Assembly (NCBI GenBank): GCA_964020975.1
Contig: CAXHWN010002633.1
Location: 459,681 to 523,680 of the forward strand
DNA: 64,000 nucleotides
Source of the DNA: Hermodice carunculata
Lineage: Eukaryota; Annelida; Polychaeta; Eunicida; Amphinomidae
Reading direction: 5' to 3'
Shown: piece by piece, positions 44,174-55,283 of the stretch
Position numbering within the stretch: the stretch's first letter is position 1
Layout: each line of letters starts with the position of its first letter
Made by a program: the position numbers and the translations under genes
Notes under the pieces: model-generated
The model's database searches: none
Told to the model about the DNA's origin: nothing
Seen by the model: the letters and a program-made list of their open reading frames with translations, nothing else

Positions 44174-44676
44174 GTTGTTTTTACCAGGTGAACTGCAAGC
44201 TTTGGATTTGAATAACCTATGAGAGACTTTTAAGTCCAAGATACCAATTTTTCCATTTTTGGACACCAGAATCGGAGCCACAACATGACAAGTGCACATG
44301 AAAATAAAATGGAGTTGTTCCTCTCACAATCCAACATAAATACCTCCACACCCCCTTCAATTCCTTCACAGTAACAATCACAGTGCTTTTTTTAGCACAT
44401 AAAGGTACATGTACTTAATTCCCTAAGTGACTGCCCTGATGTATATCATAAGTACTCATAACACTTCAACAGAGAAAATCTGGGACTTTACAATTCAGGT
44501 AAGACAGTTTTTAATCACATGCATTGATGCCAGCCTTGATCTCCACAGGGACCAGTCATTATGTGTTTGGCAACTGCATGACACAGCTCAATAATGGGCA
44601 CCCTGTGTGCATTAACTGTGCACAAGAGAGGCTGTGAACCTTTCTTCAGCACATGTTTCACCTAAATGAACTCTAT

Positions 44677-44775
44677 TTAACCCTCTCCCCTTTGAATAAG
44701 TTGAAATTAGTTCAAAACAGATAACATGATTTGACCAGAAGCCGGTTTTGGGTGGTTTACCAGGAAAAGGGTTAA
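44677..44775. mobile_element. TTAA MITE, 99-bp deletion derivative
   Basis: TTAACCCTCTCCCCTTTGAA at the left and GGAAAAGGGTTAA at the right, with TTAA at both ends. The interior (GAAATTAGTTCAAAACA, then CCAGAAGCCGGTTTTGG) matches the right part of the 46,930-47,169 element, but the hairpin is missing. It is a smaller mobilised derivative or a later deletion. Confidence 0.8.
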
Positions 44776-45938
44776 CATGCTAAAAACAGTGCTGTCCCAA
44801 CATAACAGACTATTTAGGGCCCCCTTTGACCATGAACCAATTAGCCAGATGCTAATGCCTCTTCAACATGGCTAAAGAAATACATAAATGGCCAAAATAC
44901 TTCAAAACACAATAGTCTTTGTTCACACTTCCTATATTTCCAATTTTGGTCTCAGATCTGTCCCTGATTTTGTCCACATTAATGTATAAGATAAAATTCC
45001 AATCAGAGCACTCCATTTTTTTATCATTTCTCAATTTATTTCTTAAAAAATTATTAAACAGGCCACTCGTTAAAGAATGGAATACCATGAATGACATTTT
45101 CTTTCGATGACAAATCTGAAAGCAACACTACTTACTGCATCCTCATCAAACTCCCTACCATCTAAAAAGGACAGCAGTACAATGGCACCGGACTGAAATC
45201 ATACGACTGTCTATGACTTGCAATGAGCCTGGGATCTCAGCCACCACTTAAATCGCCTTCCTGGACACCTCCCTCCAACGCATTGACCCTAGTGGTGATG
45301 CACAAACATCCTTGTTTGAGAGACACACACAGGCTGCCCCCAGTCACACATACCGCAAATGAAAAAGACTGTCTAACCTACACAATAAGGAGACATCACT
45401 CCTTATCAAGCGTAACAGGTGCTTGCATGATGACAAACGGCAGATTTGCCAGTGAGAAAACACCCATTATGTTTGCTGGACTCCCACATCATTGAATCAA
45501 TGGCAGTATTGACAGTTATCATCTAGGATGGCCAGGTAAAACAGGTTACACTCAAGATTTCCATTCCAATCCTCACATTACCTGTAAGTGACTGGTGCAA
45601 ACTACTTTGTTTAACATACATGTATATGTATAACAGGTGAAAAAAAAATTGACATGGGTGAGGTATCATTAAATTGTGTTTAGCCAAAACCTGCAGAATG
45701 GAACCTTCACAAGTTAGAAAACTGGTGTTTTCTGTCCAATTAACTTATTGATTGGACTGCTTTCCTGGCCTGTATACTGCCCACTCCTATTAGTTACCAC
45801 TCCTGGGCATAACGGCAATGGATTGGACTTGAAGTCATGAATGTGGCTTGAAAGCAAACACTGAGAGGAACAACCTGTGTATTCTGGGATACCTTTCATG
45901 CCCCCTCCGCTCTCACCAATGAAAGGGAAACTAGAAAA
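44776..45938. other. Non-coding stretch, no gene recognised
   Basis: ORFs of 61 to 90 codons at 44,852-45,110, 45,223-45,495 and 45,714-45,899 have no recognisable features. Confidence 0.45.
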
Positions 45939-45939
45939 A

Positions 45940-46470
45940 TATGATTTGCTTCAGAGCAAATTTGTCTGTGTGCCTTGATAACTTTGCAAAATTTAAAATG
46001 TCATAACCAAATGTACCTTGAACACAATCCTTCCAAGGGAAATTTGACCGACCCCATCCTGTATAAGAGTGCTGAATTGGGCAGACATTATAATCTTCCC
46101 AGTGTACCTAGTTAGCATGAATTAAAAATTCTACAACTATTTTCATTTAAATGAATGCTCCTACACCACAAACTAAGGAACTGGAGTTAGATTGACACCG
46201 CTATCTGGAACACCTTTAAAGATATTCAACATTTGAAATTTGGAAGCATGCCTAATTAACATAGATTCAAATTTTACAACTCAAATTTTCATTTCATTAG
46301 ATAAGCCTATATAGCATTTAACCTATGAATTAAAGTTGGATTGACACTTCTATATACAATACTTTCCAAGATATTCAACATTTTAGGTGTTCCAAGAATG
46401 CCTTATCAGCATACATTAAAATTTGATTGACCCAAATTTCTGTCTAGAATAGTTTAAGGTGTGGAATGTC
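45940..46470 (+). mobile_element. Family B interspersed repeat
   Basis: The head ATGATTTGCTtcagAGCAAAT is followed by GTCTGTGTGCCTTGATAAC. The body modules AACTGGAGTTAGATTGACAC and AAAGATATTCAACATTTGAA occur twice. Non-coding. Confidence 0.75.
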
Positions 46471-46929
46471 CCATACATTCAACTATCTAAATTTTCATTT
46501 ATTGTATACATGTAGATCTTGTGTTTCTCTTTTATTTGCATGTGAGTTACATTCCCTGTTTAGCAAGTATACAGTGCACACACAATATCGTATTTCAAGT
46601 ATGGTACATGTTGAAGTGATCATGACAAAATCTTCTCCTTTTAGTATTTTCACATTGTTTGAATGGCAATTATGTCCAACACAGTGGAATTGAAACTACA
46701 TGTACAGCGAAATGACAAATATACAGGAAATGTGAAAATCTATATATGTAAAAAAAAAAAGCAATTTACAGTAGCACTGAGAAGGCAACTGCTCACTTCC
46801 ATCAGAGATGGAGATGCTAAAATCAGTCATTTGGTGCAGAGGTGTCGGTCCACGAAGTTAAATGCTCACATCACTTTTCTTGTTCTCACATTTTACAAGA
46901 TTCCAAATTTGGGAAATATAATTTTCTTG

Positions 46930-47169
46930 TTAACCCTTTCCCCCTTGAATTAAGACTGAGTCAACAGCTTTCCTTGGCATGGGTTGGGCACTTAGTGCCC
47001 AACCCATGCCAAGGAAAGCTGTTGACCTGGTGCATGTGATCTTGATAAGTCTCATGTACATTTCTCAGTCAAATTGTTTTTCATAACTGTTGAAATTAGT
47101 TGAAAACACTGAAGCAGACGACATTTGATCACCAGCCGGTTTTGGCTGGTTTGAGGGGGAAAGGGTTAA
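46930..47169. mobile_element. TTAA hairpin MITE, intact 240-bp copy with perfect hairpin
   Basis: The left end TTAACCCTTTCCCCCTTGAA and the right end complement TTAACCCTTTCCCCCTCAAA form inverted ends of 16 bases with TTAA at both edges. Inside, 46,960-46,991 and 46,995-47,026 are perfect 32-base complementary arms around a 3-base TTA loop; the arm starts GTCAACAGCTTTCCTTGGCA. The CCCTTT ends and TTAA site fit piggyBac-derived MITEs. Non-coding. Confidence 0.85.
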
Positions 47170-47323
47170 TCACTTTACATTGTTTCTGATTGGTTATCAC
47201 ACTTTCTCTATTTGTGCTGTGTGTTGTACACAATGTACACTGTTGACTGCAGCTGTTCCAGAAGAGTAAAGCCAACAAGAATCAAGAAACCACGGTAATT
47301 CATTCCATCTTGATAGAAGACAA

Positions 47324-47391
47324 TCAACAGCTTTCCTTGGTGCACTCGGACCTCACTGCATCCAGAGCATGCCAAGGAAAGCTGTTGACCC
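47324..47391. mobile_element. Hairpin module of a TTAA MITE, partial
   Basis: TCAACAGCTTTCCTTGG and CCAAGGAAAGCTGTTGA are perfect 17-base arms with a diverged centre. Terminal TTAA ends were not found; a hAT-like MITE follows at once. Confidence 0.7.
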
Positions 47392-47398
47392 AGGAATA

Positions 47399-47607
47399 CA
47401 GGGTTTCTGCCAGAGAGAAATTTTAGGGTACTCAAACACTCATATTCTAGAGTAAAAAGCCTGAAAATAACGACATTATGGGGGTATTTTGGGGTAATAT
47501 ATGCCAAACTTTTACTTTTTTGATAACATTTTAGGGTAAGCACAAGTACCCTTGACATTTTTTGGGGTATGCTATTTTACCCGTTTTGCCCTCTGACAGA
47601 AACCCTG
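47399..47607. mobile_element. hAT-like MITE, 209 bp
   Basis: The left end CAGGGTTTCTGCCAGAG and the right end complement CAGGGTTTCTGTCAGAG match except at one position. CAGGG ends are typical of hAT. The interior contains several TTTTAGGGTA and GGGGTA phrases. An 8-bp duplication is not evident. Non-coding. Confidence 0.75.
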
Positions 47608-47859
47608 GCATATAATTTGGAATCATTTTTCATGCAAGTTTCATCCCAAATTTTGAAAAATAATTACTAAATTAGTAAAATACAACTGGCAGATGACATT
47701 TAGATATTAGTTGGAAAAAGCGCCATTAGGGTGGAATCAGTTAACACTGCCAAGCATGGAACAGTCCTGTGGCTCAAGCCTCAGACCACAGCAATAAGGC
47801 ACTTTTTTAGTATTTTGGACACCTTAAACCCATATATGGTGGAGTTCAATCCTTTTTCT

Positions 47860-48027
47860 GTGTGCCCAACCCACGACAAGGAAAGCTGCTGACCTTACGC
47901 ATGCTATCTTAAGAGGTCTCATCTTCCATTCTCATACAAACTGTATTTCAATATTGTTCAAATTTATTGAAAACATGGGGAAGAAGACGACATTTGAGCA
48001 CCAGCCACTTTTAGGGGGAAAGGGTGG
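47860..48027. mobile_element. Right half of a TTAA hairpin MITE
   Basis: GTGCCCAACCCACGACAAGG and AAAGCTGCTGACC (one hairpin arm), then TTGAAAACATGGGGAAGAAGA and GAGCACCAGCCACTTTTAGG, ending GGGGGAAAGGGTGGA where the intact copy has TTAA. The left half is lost. Confidence 0.7.
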
Positions 48028-48537
48028 ATTGTGTATGGAAATTGTAAAACTACGCATTCATAATGTTTTGCTTGTCTGAACTGCAGGATGTGTCCTCTGA
48101 TCCAACTTTGAAAATGATATACAATGAAAACAAAATACTTACACAACTTTTGGTATTTTTTAATTGGCAGTTCTTGTCTCATGAAATCAAATTGCAAAAA
48201 CACACAAGATGACTAAATTAAACTTTGCCAGCTGTGAAACTAGGAAAACAATGAAACAGCTTCAAGTGATCTGCTTCGATTTGTATTTGACAGAATACCC
48301 GATATGTGTCTCGATCATGTCACAAATTGTTACTTTCTAATGGTGCGCAAATAGACAGATGTCTAAGTATCTATATATTTCTAAATGGGTCAAATGTGTT
48401 TAAGTATATTAATTGATCAAATTTTAAGTTGCATATCACAATATTGTACTGAGTTTGAGACTTATGTAATGTGAGATGTAGATTTCATATTGGTCACAAT
48501 GATATATTGATGCTGCCCCTCTGTATGTCATGTAAAC

Positions 48538-48680
48538 CTGTCAAGGGGAGTGACACTGTCCGCTCCCTTTTAAAACCTTCCTGTCGCAGTCTGCACGTTA
48601 CGCAGATCCCAATATATCCTTTGACACCAGGGTCCACGTTATACACAGACCCCTTCCTCGGTACCATGGCAACATAAGTT
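48538..48680 (-). CDS. Candidate internal exon, 143 bp
   Basis: On the minus strand, TGCAAAAACAG is followed by an open frame TYVAMVPRKGSVYNVDPGVK, GYIGICVTCRLRQEGFKR, ending at TTGACAG/GTTTAC (phase 2 in, phase 1 out). It holds about six CpGs in 143 bases, unusual here. The acceptor tract is poor. No family recognised. The plus strand of the same segment has its own competing signals (see 48,693). Confidence 0.25.
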
Positions 48681-48692
48681 CTGTTTTTGCAG

Positions 48693-48732
48693 GTCACAAA
48701 GGTTATTTGAGACAATAGTAAGCTACAAACAG
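48693..48732 (+). CDS. Candidate 40-bp microexon
   Basis: TTCTGTTTTTGCAG ends at 48,692 and CAAACAG/GTAATA follows 48,732; both are good splice signals 40 bases apart. One frame is open: one base, then SQRLFETIVSYKQ. No other exon could be linked. It conflicts in strand with the candidate at 48,538-48,680. Confidence 0.2.
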
Positions 48733-49449
48733 GTAATATGTAAATTGTTCCAAGAATGTAACATAAGACATATTTTTGCTTAGTTTATTGCATTTCAGTT
48801 GGAAAATGTAATAATTGTTACGTAATTTTTGGAATTTTCATAAAAAATCAGTATCTATGTTTTAAACCCATTGTCATGTTATAATTTACTATTTCATATC
48901 AGTACAAAACAAAATTGCATTTTTGTATCATAAAGAAAAATAAATATGGCTTCAATATCTAGTATTTGACATAAAAATAATATAAATCATCAGACAAAGC
49001 CTGCAAACCTATTGAAAAACCTAGACTTGAAAGTGTTAATAATGATCTTCTGTTGAGCTCTCTCATTCTTAATATACATACATTTGTGAGAGAAGTAGAT
49101 CAAATTTATCCCATTCCACTTTGATATGGATTTGATGTTTAATTGAGAGTGTGATGCCTGTAACACTAAGATCCATTTTCTTGTGAATGATGGATTATCT
49201 TGACTTCTATTTGACATGTGTTGTATGCACCCAAAGTATAGGCTTTTATGGAAGCATGATCCACTGTGAACCCTGCAGAGGTCATATATATGTATTGGGT
49301 TACCATACCAGTGCTGTAAAAGGTTAAGTTAAACCCTTATTGTCTCAAACTTCTTTGGACAATTCAAAATGTCTGTGGACAACTTCACAAGGCGAAGTAA
49401 TGGTTATGCACCATCACTCCTGGCTGACGCAGAAATCAGCATTATCTTT

Positions 49450-50460
49450 GAGAACAAGAAGCCCACTGGCCTAATACTATGCCAAAATAATAATCTGAGG
49501 ACAACCACCAAAAATATTTCCTGACCCTGAGAAATTAGTCAAGGTCATCCATATGATGGAACATGAAACTTCTGCATGAACACAAATTTGTTGTACTTTT
49601 GGTATAATTCCCCTTTTTCTTGATATACATATTGAATTTTGTGTCCTCCTGTTAAGTGTTTAATGACCTTGAAAATAGGTTAAGGTCACATAACATGTCA
49701 CAAAATTTAACATAGACCTAATGCATATTTGTTGGAAATTTTGCAGTTTTGCCAATTTATTATGTCGTGGGCATCACAATAAAATCATTTCCCAATATGC
49801 ATTACCTCCATGACCCTGAGAAATTACGTCAAGGTCACCTATATTACGCAATATTGAAATTCTATGTATGATGCACATTTGTGATACATTTGGTATTGTT
49901 TTGAATCTGTTAAATTTGGTGTTTTTACTATATCCTCAATGATCTTGAAAATACATCAAGGTCATTCAAAATTTGATCATTGGCCCAACCCATATTTGGT
50001 GTAAATTAAGATGTTCCATCTCAATTTAAAATCAAAATAAGGAATTTAAAGTACTTTAATACCTATGATGCCAGTACCGCTTAATACCACAAGTGGTGCC
50101 ATCCTGACTCCATACCTCATTGAGTTTTGTCTCTACAATATTCTTGTAATGCAGATATAATGATCAGAAACAAAATAAATCATTTCGTGAAAGTATGGCC
50201 TCCATGACCTTGAGGAAATTGGTCAAGGTCATCCACATTATGCAATATAAGACTTCTGTCTATGATACACATTTGTGGTCCATATCTTTAGTAATAGTGC
50301 AGGTGGGGCCACCAAATTTCAATGCGTTGGTGATCATTCATGAAAAATTCTTCAAAAGATAGCATGCCAAAATTTTCACATCGTGGCCCATATATCATGT
50401 TTATTATGTAATACTACTGTATATCCCTACAGATAAACCTTCCCAGGATACTAAGCTTAA
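49450..50460 (+). mobile_element. Family A element, tail missing
   Basis: The head is AACAAGAAGCCCACTGGCCT. The body holds two successive similar halves, with several TCAAGGTCA motifs near 49,538, 49,830, 49,957 and 50,220 and a near-perfect TGACCTTGA / TTAAGGTCA pair at 49,664-49,688. It ends near AGGTGGGGCCACC and ATATCATG without the core and stem-loop. Confidence 0.75.
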
Positions 50461-51054
50461 TTTGTTGTTGAACCTTTGCCATGTAGATGAGATAAAACAC
50501 ATTCATAGAAAATGAATACCATAAATACAAACTATGGCGCACTTGACTGATCTTAGGCAAGTTCTGTTTAGACTTTCATGCCCCTGATAAATAGATCATA
50601 ATGTAAATTGGCTACAAGACCTGCTTTTGTATCATTCATATATGTAAAAAGTCATGTTTTACACATCGGTTATGCATTCTTGTTTAATGTATGACCTCTC
50701 ATGTTTTAAAGCAAGCTACTTTGTATATTAATGCCTTGATTTGAGTGAGTTTATGATAGTTTCATAATGGTTTCATATACATTGCTAATTCCATGGATGA
50801 CTGTTCAAGTCTCGTATTTTCCTTTCTCAGTACTTGCCCTATATAACATTTGTATCAAAGGTTGCTGGTTCAAGACTCGGCCATTCCGTGGTCAAAACAT
50901 AAATATATTTCAGGTATTCCCTTAATGCTGATGGCTTTCGGTCCCTGATTCTAGGTTAATGCCATACAGTACTTTGTACAAGCCCCGATTCAGCCAACCA
51001 CACGGATCATGGCATTCACATATCTGCCCTACTGAACTTTTCCTTTTAAGAATG

Positions 51055-51125
51055 GGGATGTGGCCAAGGGGATATGTGCATTTCTCACTTGCTGGTTCAA
51101 GAAGCAGCTGTTCCACGGTCAAAAT
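51055..51125 (+). mobile_element. Possible tRNA-derived SINE fragment
   Basis: TGGCCAAGGGG (A-box-like) is followed about 35 bases later by CTGGTTCAAGAAGC (B-box-like). A second CTGGTTCAAGACTCGG lies near 50,870. The motifs are degenerate and no A-rich or repeated tail is seen, so this is tentative. Confidence 0.2.
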
Positions 51126-51182
51126 AAAAACTACACTGTCTACACGTCTGTATGGAAGCCAGTATTAAGTTTGTAGGTCACA

Positions 51183-51640
51183 GGCTCAAAGCAAGAAGCC
51201 CATGGGCTTAATGCTCTGCTGACAAATGGCCATCAACCAAAAACAAGCATTCATTTCTGGAAATGCAATCTGTCTGTGACTTTCAGAAAGTAGTTCAAGG
51301 ACATCCACATTGCGCATTATCAACCTTCCACAAGGTACACATTTCTGGTACATTCATATTTAGTTTCATAATCCTTATCATTTCTCAAAATAAATAAGTG
51401 TCCTTGACTGAAGTACTTCATGACTTGAAAAATAGGTCAAGGTCACCCAATATTTTCTACAAAATTTGAGTATTAGCTAACACATTTTTCTTGCAAATTT
51501 TGTAGTTCCATCTCGATTTATTATCACAATCATGAATTTAATGTGTTTTTGATAACTATGATGTTAGTTCCAATTAATACCACCAGTGGCACCACCATGA
51601 CTCCACACATCACAGGTTATAGTGATACTAAAACTTCACG
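51183..51640 (+). mobile_element. Family A element, 5' part
   Basis: The head GCAAGAAGCCCATGGGCTTA is followed by ATGCTCTGCTGAC. The body has AATAGGTCAAGGTCACCC (about 51,430) and ACCAGTGGCACCACC, ending near CTCCACACATCACAGG. Tail missing. Confidence 0.75.
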
Positions 51641-54600
51641 TAAATAGCTGAGACGCGAAAACAAAATCTATATATAGATGGAAATAAGTACATTTACATT
51701 AATAATCTAATACAATGAAGTTTAACAAATCAAGCTATCAGGAACAAATTCTGTCCATTTTTGTCATATTCTGTTTGATGCTCGCCAGATCTGATACCAC
51801 GAGACCATATAAGCTGGTCACTTTGAAGCAATTTGTATAAAACTATGTTCTGTTAAAGGACAACATTTCTTGTTGCTGCTGAAACACTGGCCACTAACAA
51901 GGATCCACAGCTAATCACCCCATGTAAAAAAGAGACTCTCTGCACACCTGTTTATCGGTTGCAAATAACTGGTATGTGGAGGAGGCCAGTGAAAACATTT
52001 TCTCCACAGTTTTAAATCACAGACGGCACATAACAATTTGGAAACTTCAACCATTTCTAGGACATGCAGAGCTAGAAGGGTCAAGGAAAGTATATATCCA
52101 AAAGTGCCACTGAAATGTTATTTAGCATTCTCATGATCATAAATAAATAAGTTGGCCAACAGCTGATTTTTATACAAAATATTTCCATAATGATTTTAGT
52201 TGGATGTAGACATAAACATTATGTTCACTTGGAATAAGAATACTCCATGTTAGCATCAGCACTGCGAGGGTTAACTGTGGCCTGGGTCCTCCACAAGAAT
52301 GTACACCTGGCCTCTGCCACAGGTCACCAGCATCAAACACACATCAAAATCAAAGACGATGTCAAGCTTTTGAAACACGATCTACCTTTTCTTGTTAGGA
52401 GTCTACTGTTGTAGAACCTAAGGAACAACATACAAAAATGTTACATGACATACAATCCACTAAAAGCCATTTATATGTAACTGACACCTGAGCTAAAGTT
52501 GCTTAAAGGGACCCAAAGGCCCACTACTTTTTCAACATTAATAGCACAGGGGCCCATGAGCCCAGCTGTCTATGGGCTGGACATTTGAGGACTTTTGTTA
52601 CTTGTTCTACCATAATTTTTGTTTAAAATTTGGACAAGCAGTTGAATAAATCTCTTTTATGCTAAAAATGTTTACCTGGCCTGTCTGGAACTTGACTTGT
52701 CCTGCTGTCCTCTGTGCTACATGTAATTAGACCACAATCTTGTATTAACACCATTTCTGTAAACAAAAGGACCATTTCTACACTATTGAAGACAACCAAT
52801 TTACATCATTTCCTTGCTTTTTCCTTAATAAAATTATGTCCCTTACTAAGACCACTTTTTTTTTCAGTCCTTTAGGTGATTTTAATGGGGACATTCCACT
52901 ACATACATACATACATATAACTGTTCATCCAAAATACAAAAGGTTCACAGCTCTTTTCTCCCTGCCTGCAGGTATGCAGACACGGTGCCAATGGTTAACG
53001 CAAGTGGAGGTTTCACCTGTGTGACCTTGACAAAATAGGTTACTGTCATGGTATTAAATGGAATTAGAGTCTCAGACATTCTTGTCGTAAAGTTGGCAAG
53101 CCTTGCTCATATACTTTTGGATTTCAAGTATGGTCCATTACCTATCAAATATTTCCTGTTCCCATGGATCATACAGCCAGTACTTACAGGTAGTTCATAT
53201 TTCAATATTTATAAATAAATGTTGACCTTTCACCCTATATTTGTCTCATGTACATTTAGTAGTTGGCCTCAAGACATTTCTCTATTGACACACTATATAC
53301 ATCCACAATCGACACGAGCCTATTTTGCATTAAAAAAAAATCATATTTTGAACTTTACAGCCCTTGCGTCCCTGAAATATGTTAAAGTTTACAACCAAAT
53401 CAGCATTTTTTTTTTAATGCCTCCATTCTTCTGTGACAGGGGAGTACAGCTGTAGATTGTCTGACATTTTGATTGGTGCCAAAAGTGACTTATTTCATTT
53501 TTGGACTTTATGTATGCCTATATCTTCCACAGGGAGTCATTTAAACACAACTTTCCCTTAAACGGGAATTAGAAAGGACTTGTACAAAACATAGAAAGGC
53601 AAGAATAATCAATGCTTCATATTTAATGAATCTAGAAATTATGTTTTCAGCTGGTAAATTGTGTTTAAGGACGAGCGTCTGGTTCAGTGCTATTTTGAGG
53701 GTGCTTGTAAAGATTCTATCACAAAACAATCAATATGCATAAAAACTGCCACAAACTATACATTCTTGGAAAGCTAACAAGCTGCTGATTGGTTTTCTCC
53801 CACTGTCCTGTGTGTTTTGTTGTCCTATGTTTATACAGCAATCGCACCAAGTGCCATCCTCTTTTTTAAACAACCTTGAAGAAACTTGGATTCAACTTTT
53901 TTTGTTTTCTGATGTAAAGACATTAAATTTGTGGCAAACTGTTCGTAACAATGTAGACTGAAAAAGCATGTCTCATTCTGTGTGATTTATGTTTTGTTAC
54001 GGTCCTATTTACATTAGGAGTGCATTGATGATACTTACTCAATACATCAAAGGGACCAGACTTTGACTCATTCTCCTGACAAAACTACACTTGTTATAGA
54101 AAATCTGAGACAGGCTTTTTCAGTCTACATTGTTACGAGTAGGCGTTGACTGCGACCTGAGGATGGGTGGATGTGTTGGCATGCCTCCCGATGCAAGCAT
54201 ATAGCACAACAGCATGGAAGTATAGACCTACCTCTGTAATATTGGCCCTTTGATCAGGTTTATCACACAACAGAATTTGTTTTGGATTGACATTTGAACA
54301 CAGTTTATTTCTGGCCAGGGAGTCTAGCAATTCCTTGCACATGTTAGAGTCAATCTTGCCACCAAGAATTCCAGCATTTCAATAGCTCGACAGATATACA
54401 TTTCATTGACAGATATACGTTTCATTTACTGCCCCAGCAGACACACACAATAATTGTACCTGCAGCTGTACAGTGGACTACTTACAGCTTAACCTACATT
54501 TTGTCTCAACTCATAAAAATCCACCCCCTTCCCCCTTTTTTTTTATTTTTGCTGCCAAAGATCCATCACTGAAAAGACTGTACTCTCATTCCCTAAAAAT

Positions 54601-55049
54601 CCAAGCCTACTCTCCTGCCAATACAATAGCTGTAGGGTAGTAATTGTCTATGACAAAAAACAGGAGAAAAGTAGGTGCAAAAAAGCAGGAATTTTGCCAG
54701 CTCTTGTCAACAAATTTGAGCACCTGGTGGATGCCACCTGAAGTCTTAGTTTTTACAGGGTCAACTGTGCCAAATGTTTGTTTCTTATACCCTCTGTGGG
54801 ATATCCACTGCCACGTGTTTTCCCAATGGCAATATTTATTCCCGTTTGAAAGTTTAGGCCATTTAGTGCACACTTTCTGTGTGGAAATGGCCATACATGT
54901 GACCTTGACCTTTCACCTAAATAGATTAACCCACAATGTGGAAAAGGTAGGTCCCGAGTGAATGGTCCACACATAATCTGTTTGTCTTAATTTGTTTCTA
55001 ACTTTTAAAATGACTGAGTACAAAAAGGAAATTTGTGCCGTATTTTGCA
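51641..55049. other. Non-coding stretch, no gene recognised
   Basis: Mostly unique-looking AT-rich sequence. A T-run acceptor-like site at about 52,850-52,866 precedes PLGDFNGDIPLHTYIHI, and CTCCCTGCCTGCAG near 52,970 precedes YADTVPMVNASGGFTCV. Both are short and unsupported. ORFs of 60 to 105 codons elsewhere have no domains. Confidence 0.4.
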
Positions 55050-55283
55050 TTAACTCTTTCATTGCCGCATTTTGGATGAGTCAACAGCTTTCCTCGGCAT
55101 GCTTTGGACGCATAGTACTGAGGAAAGTTGACCTGGACCATTGTATTCTACATAACTACAGGCATGTTGGCACTTAAATGAAAAGTCCTTTTACAAGGAA
55201 CATGAATCTTGCATCCTTGTCATAATTCAGAGCAGTTCTTTCCACGCAGTTCAACTTGAGTCACAGTTGGCAATGAAAAGTGA
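55050..55283. mobile_element. TTAA hairpin MITE, degraded copy
   Basis: The left end is TTAACTCTTTCATTGCCGCA; the right end is TTGGCAATGAAAAGTGA with TTAA lost. The hairpin is shortened (GTCAACAGCTTTCCTC against GAGGAAAGTTGAC). Family as at 8624-8870. Confidence 0.7.

Noticed and set aside
52866-52910. LGDFNGD resembling an integrin-type FG-GAP motif after a T-run acceptor
   Set aside because: Only seven residues match, the flanking residues do not fit the repeat, and the rest of the frame looks random.
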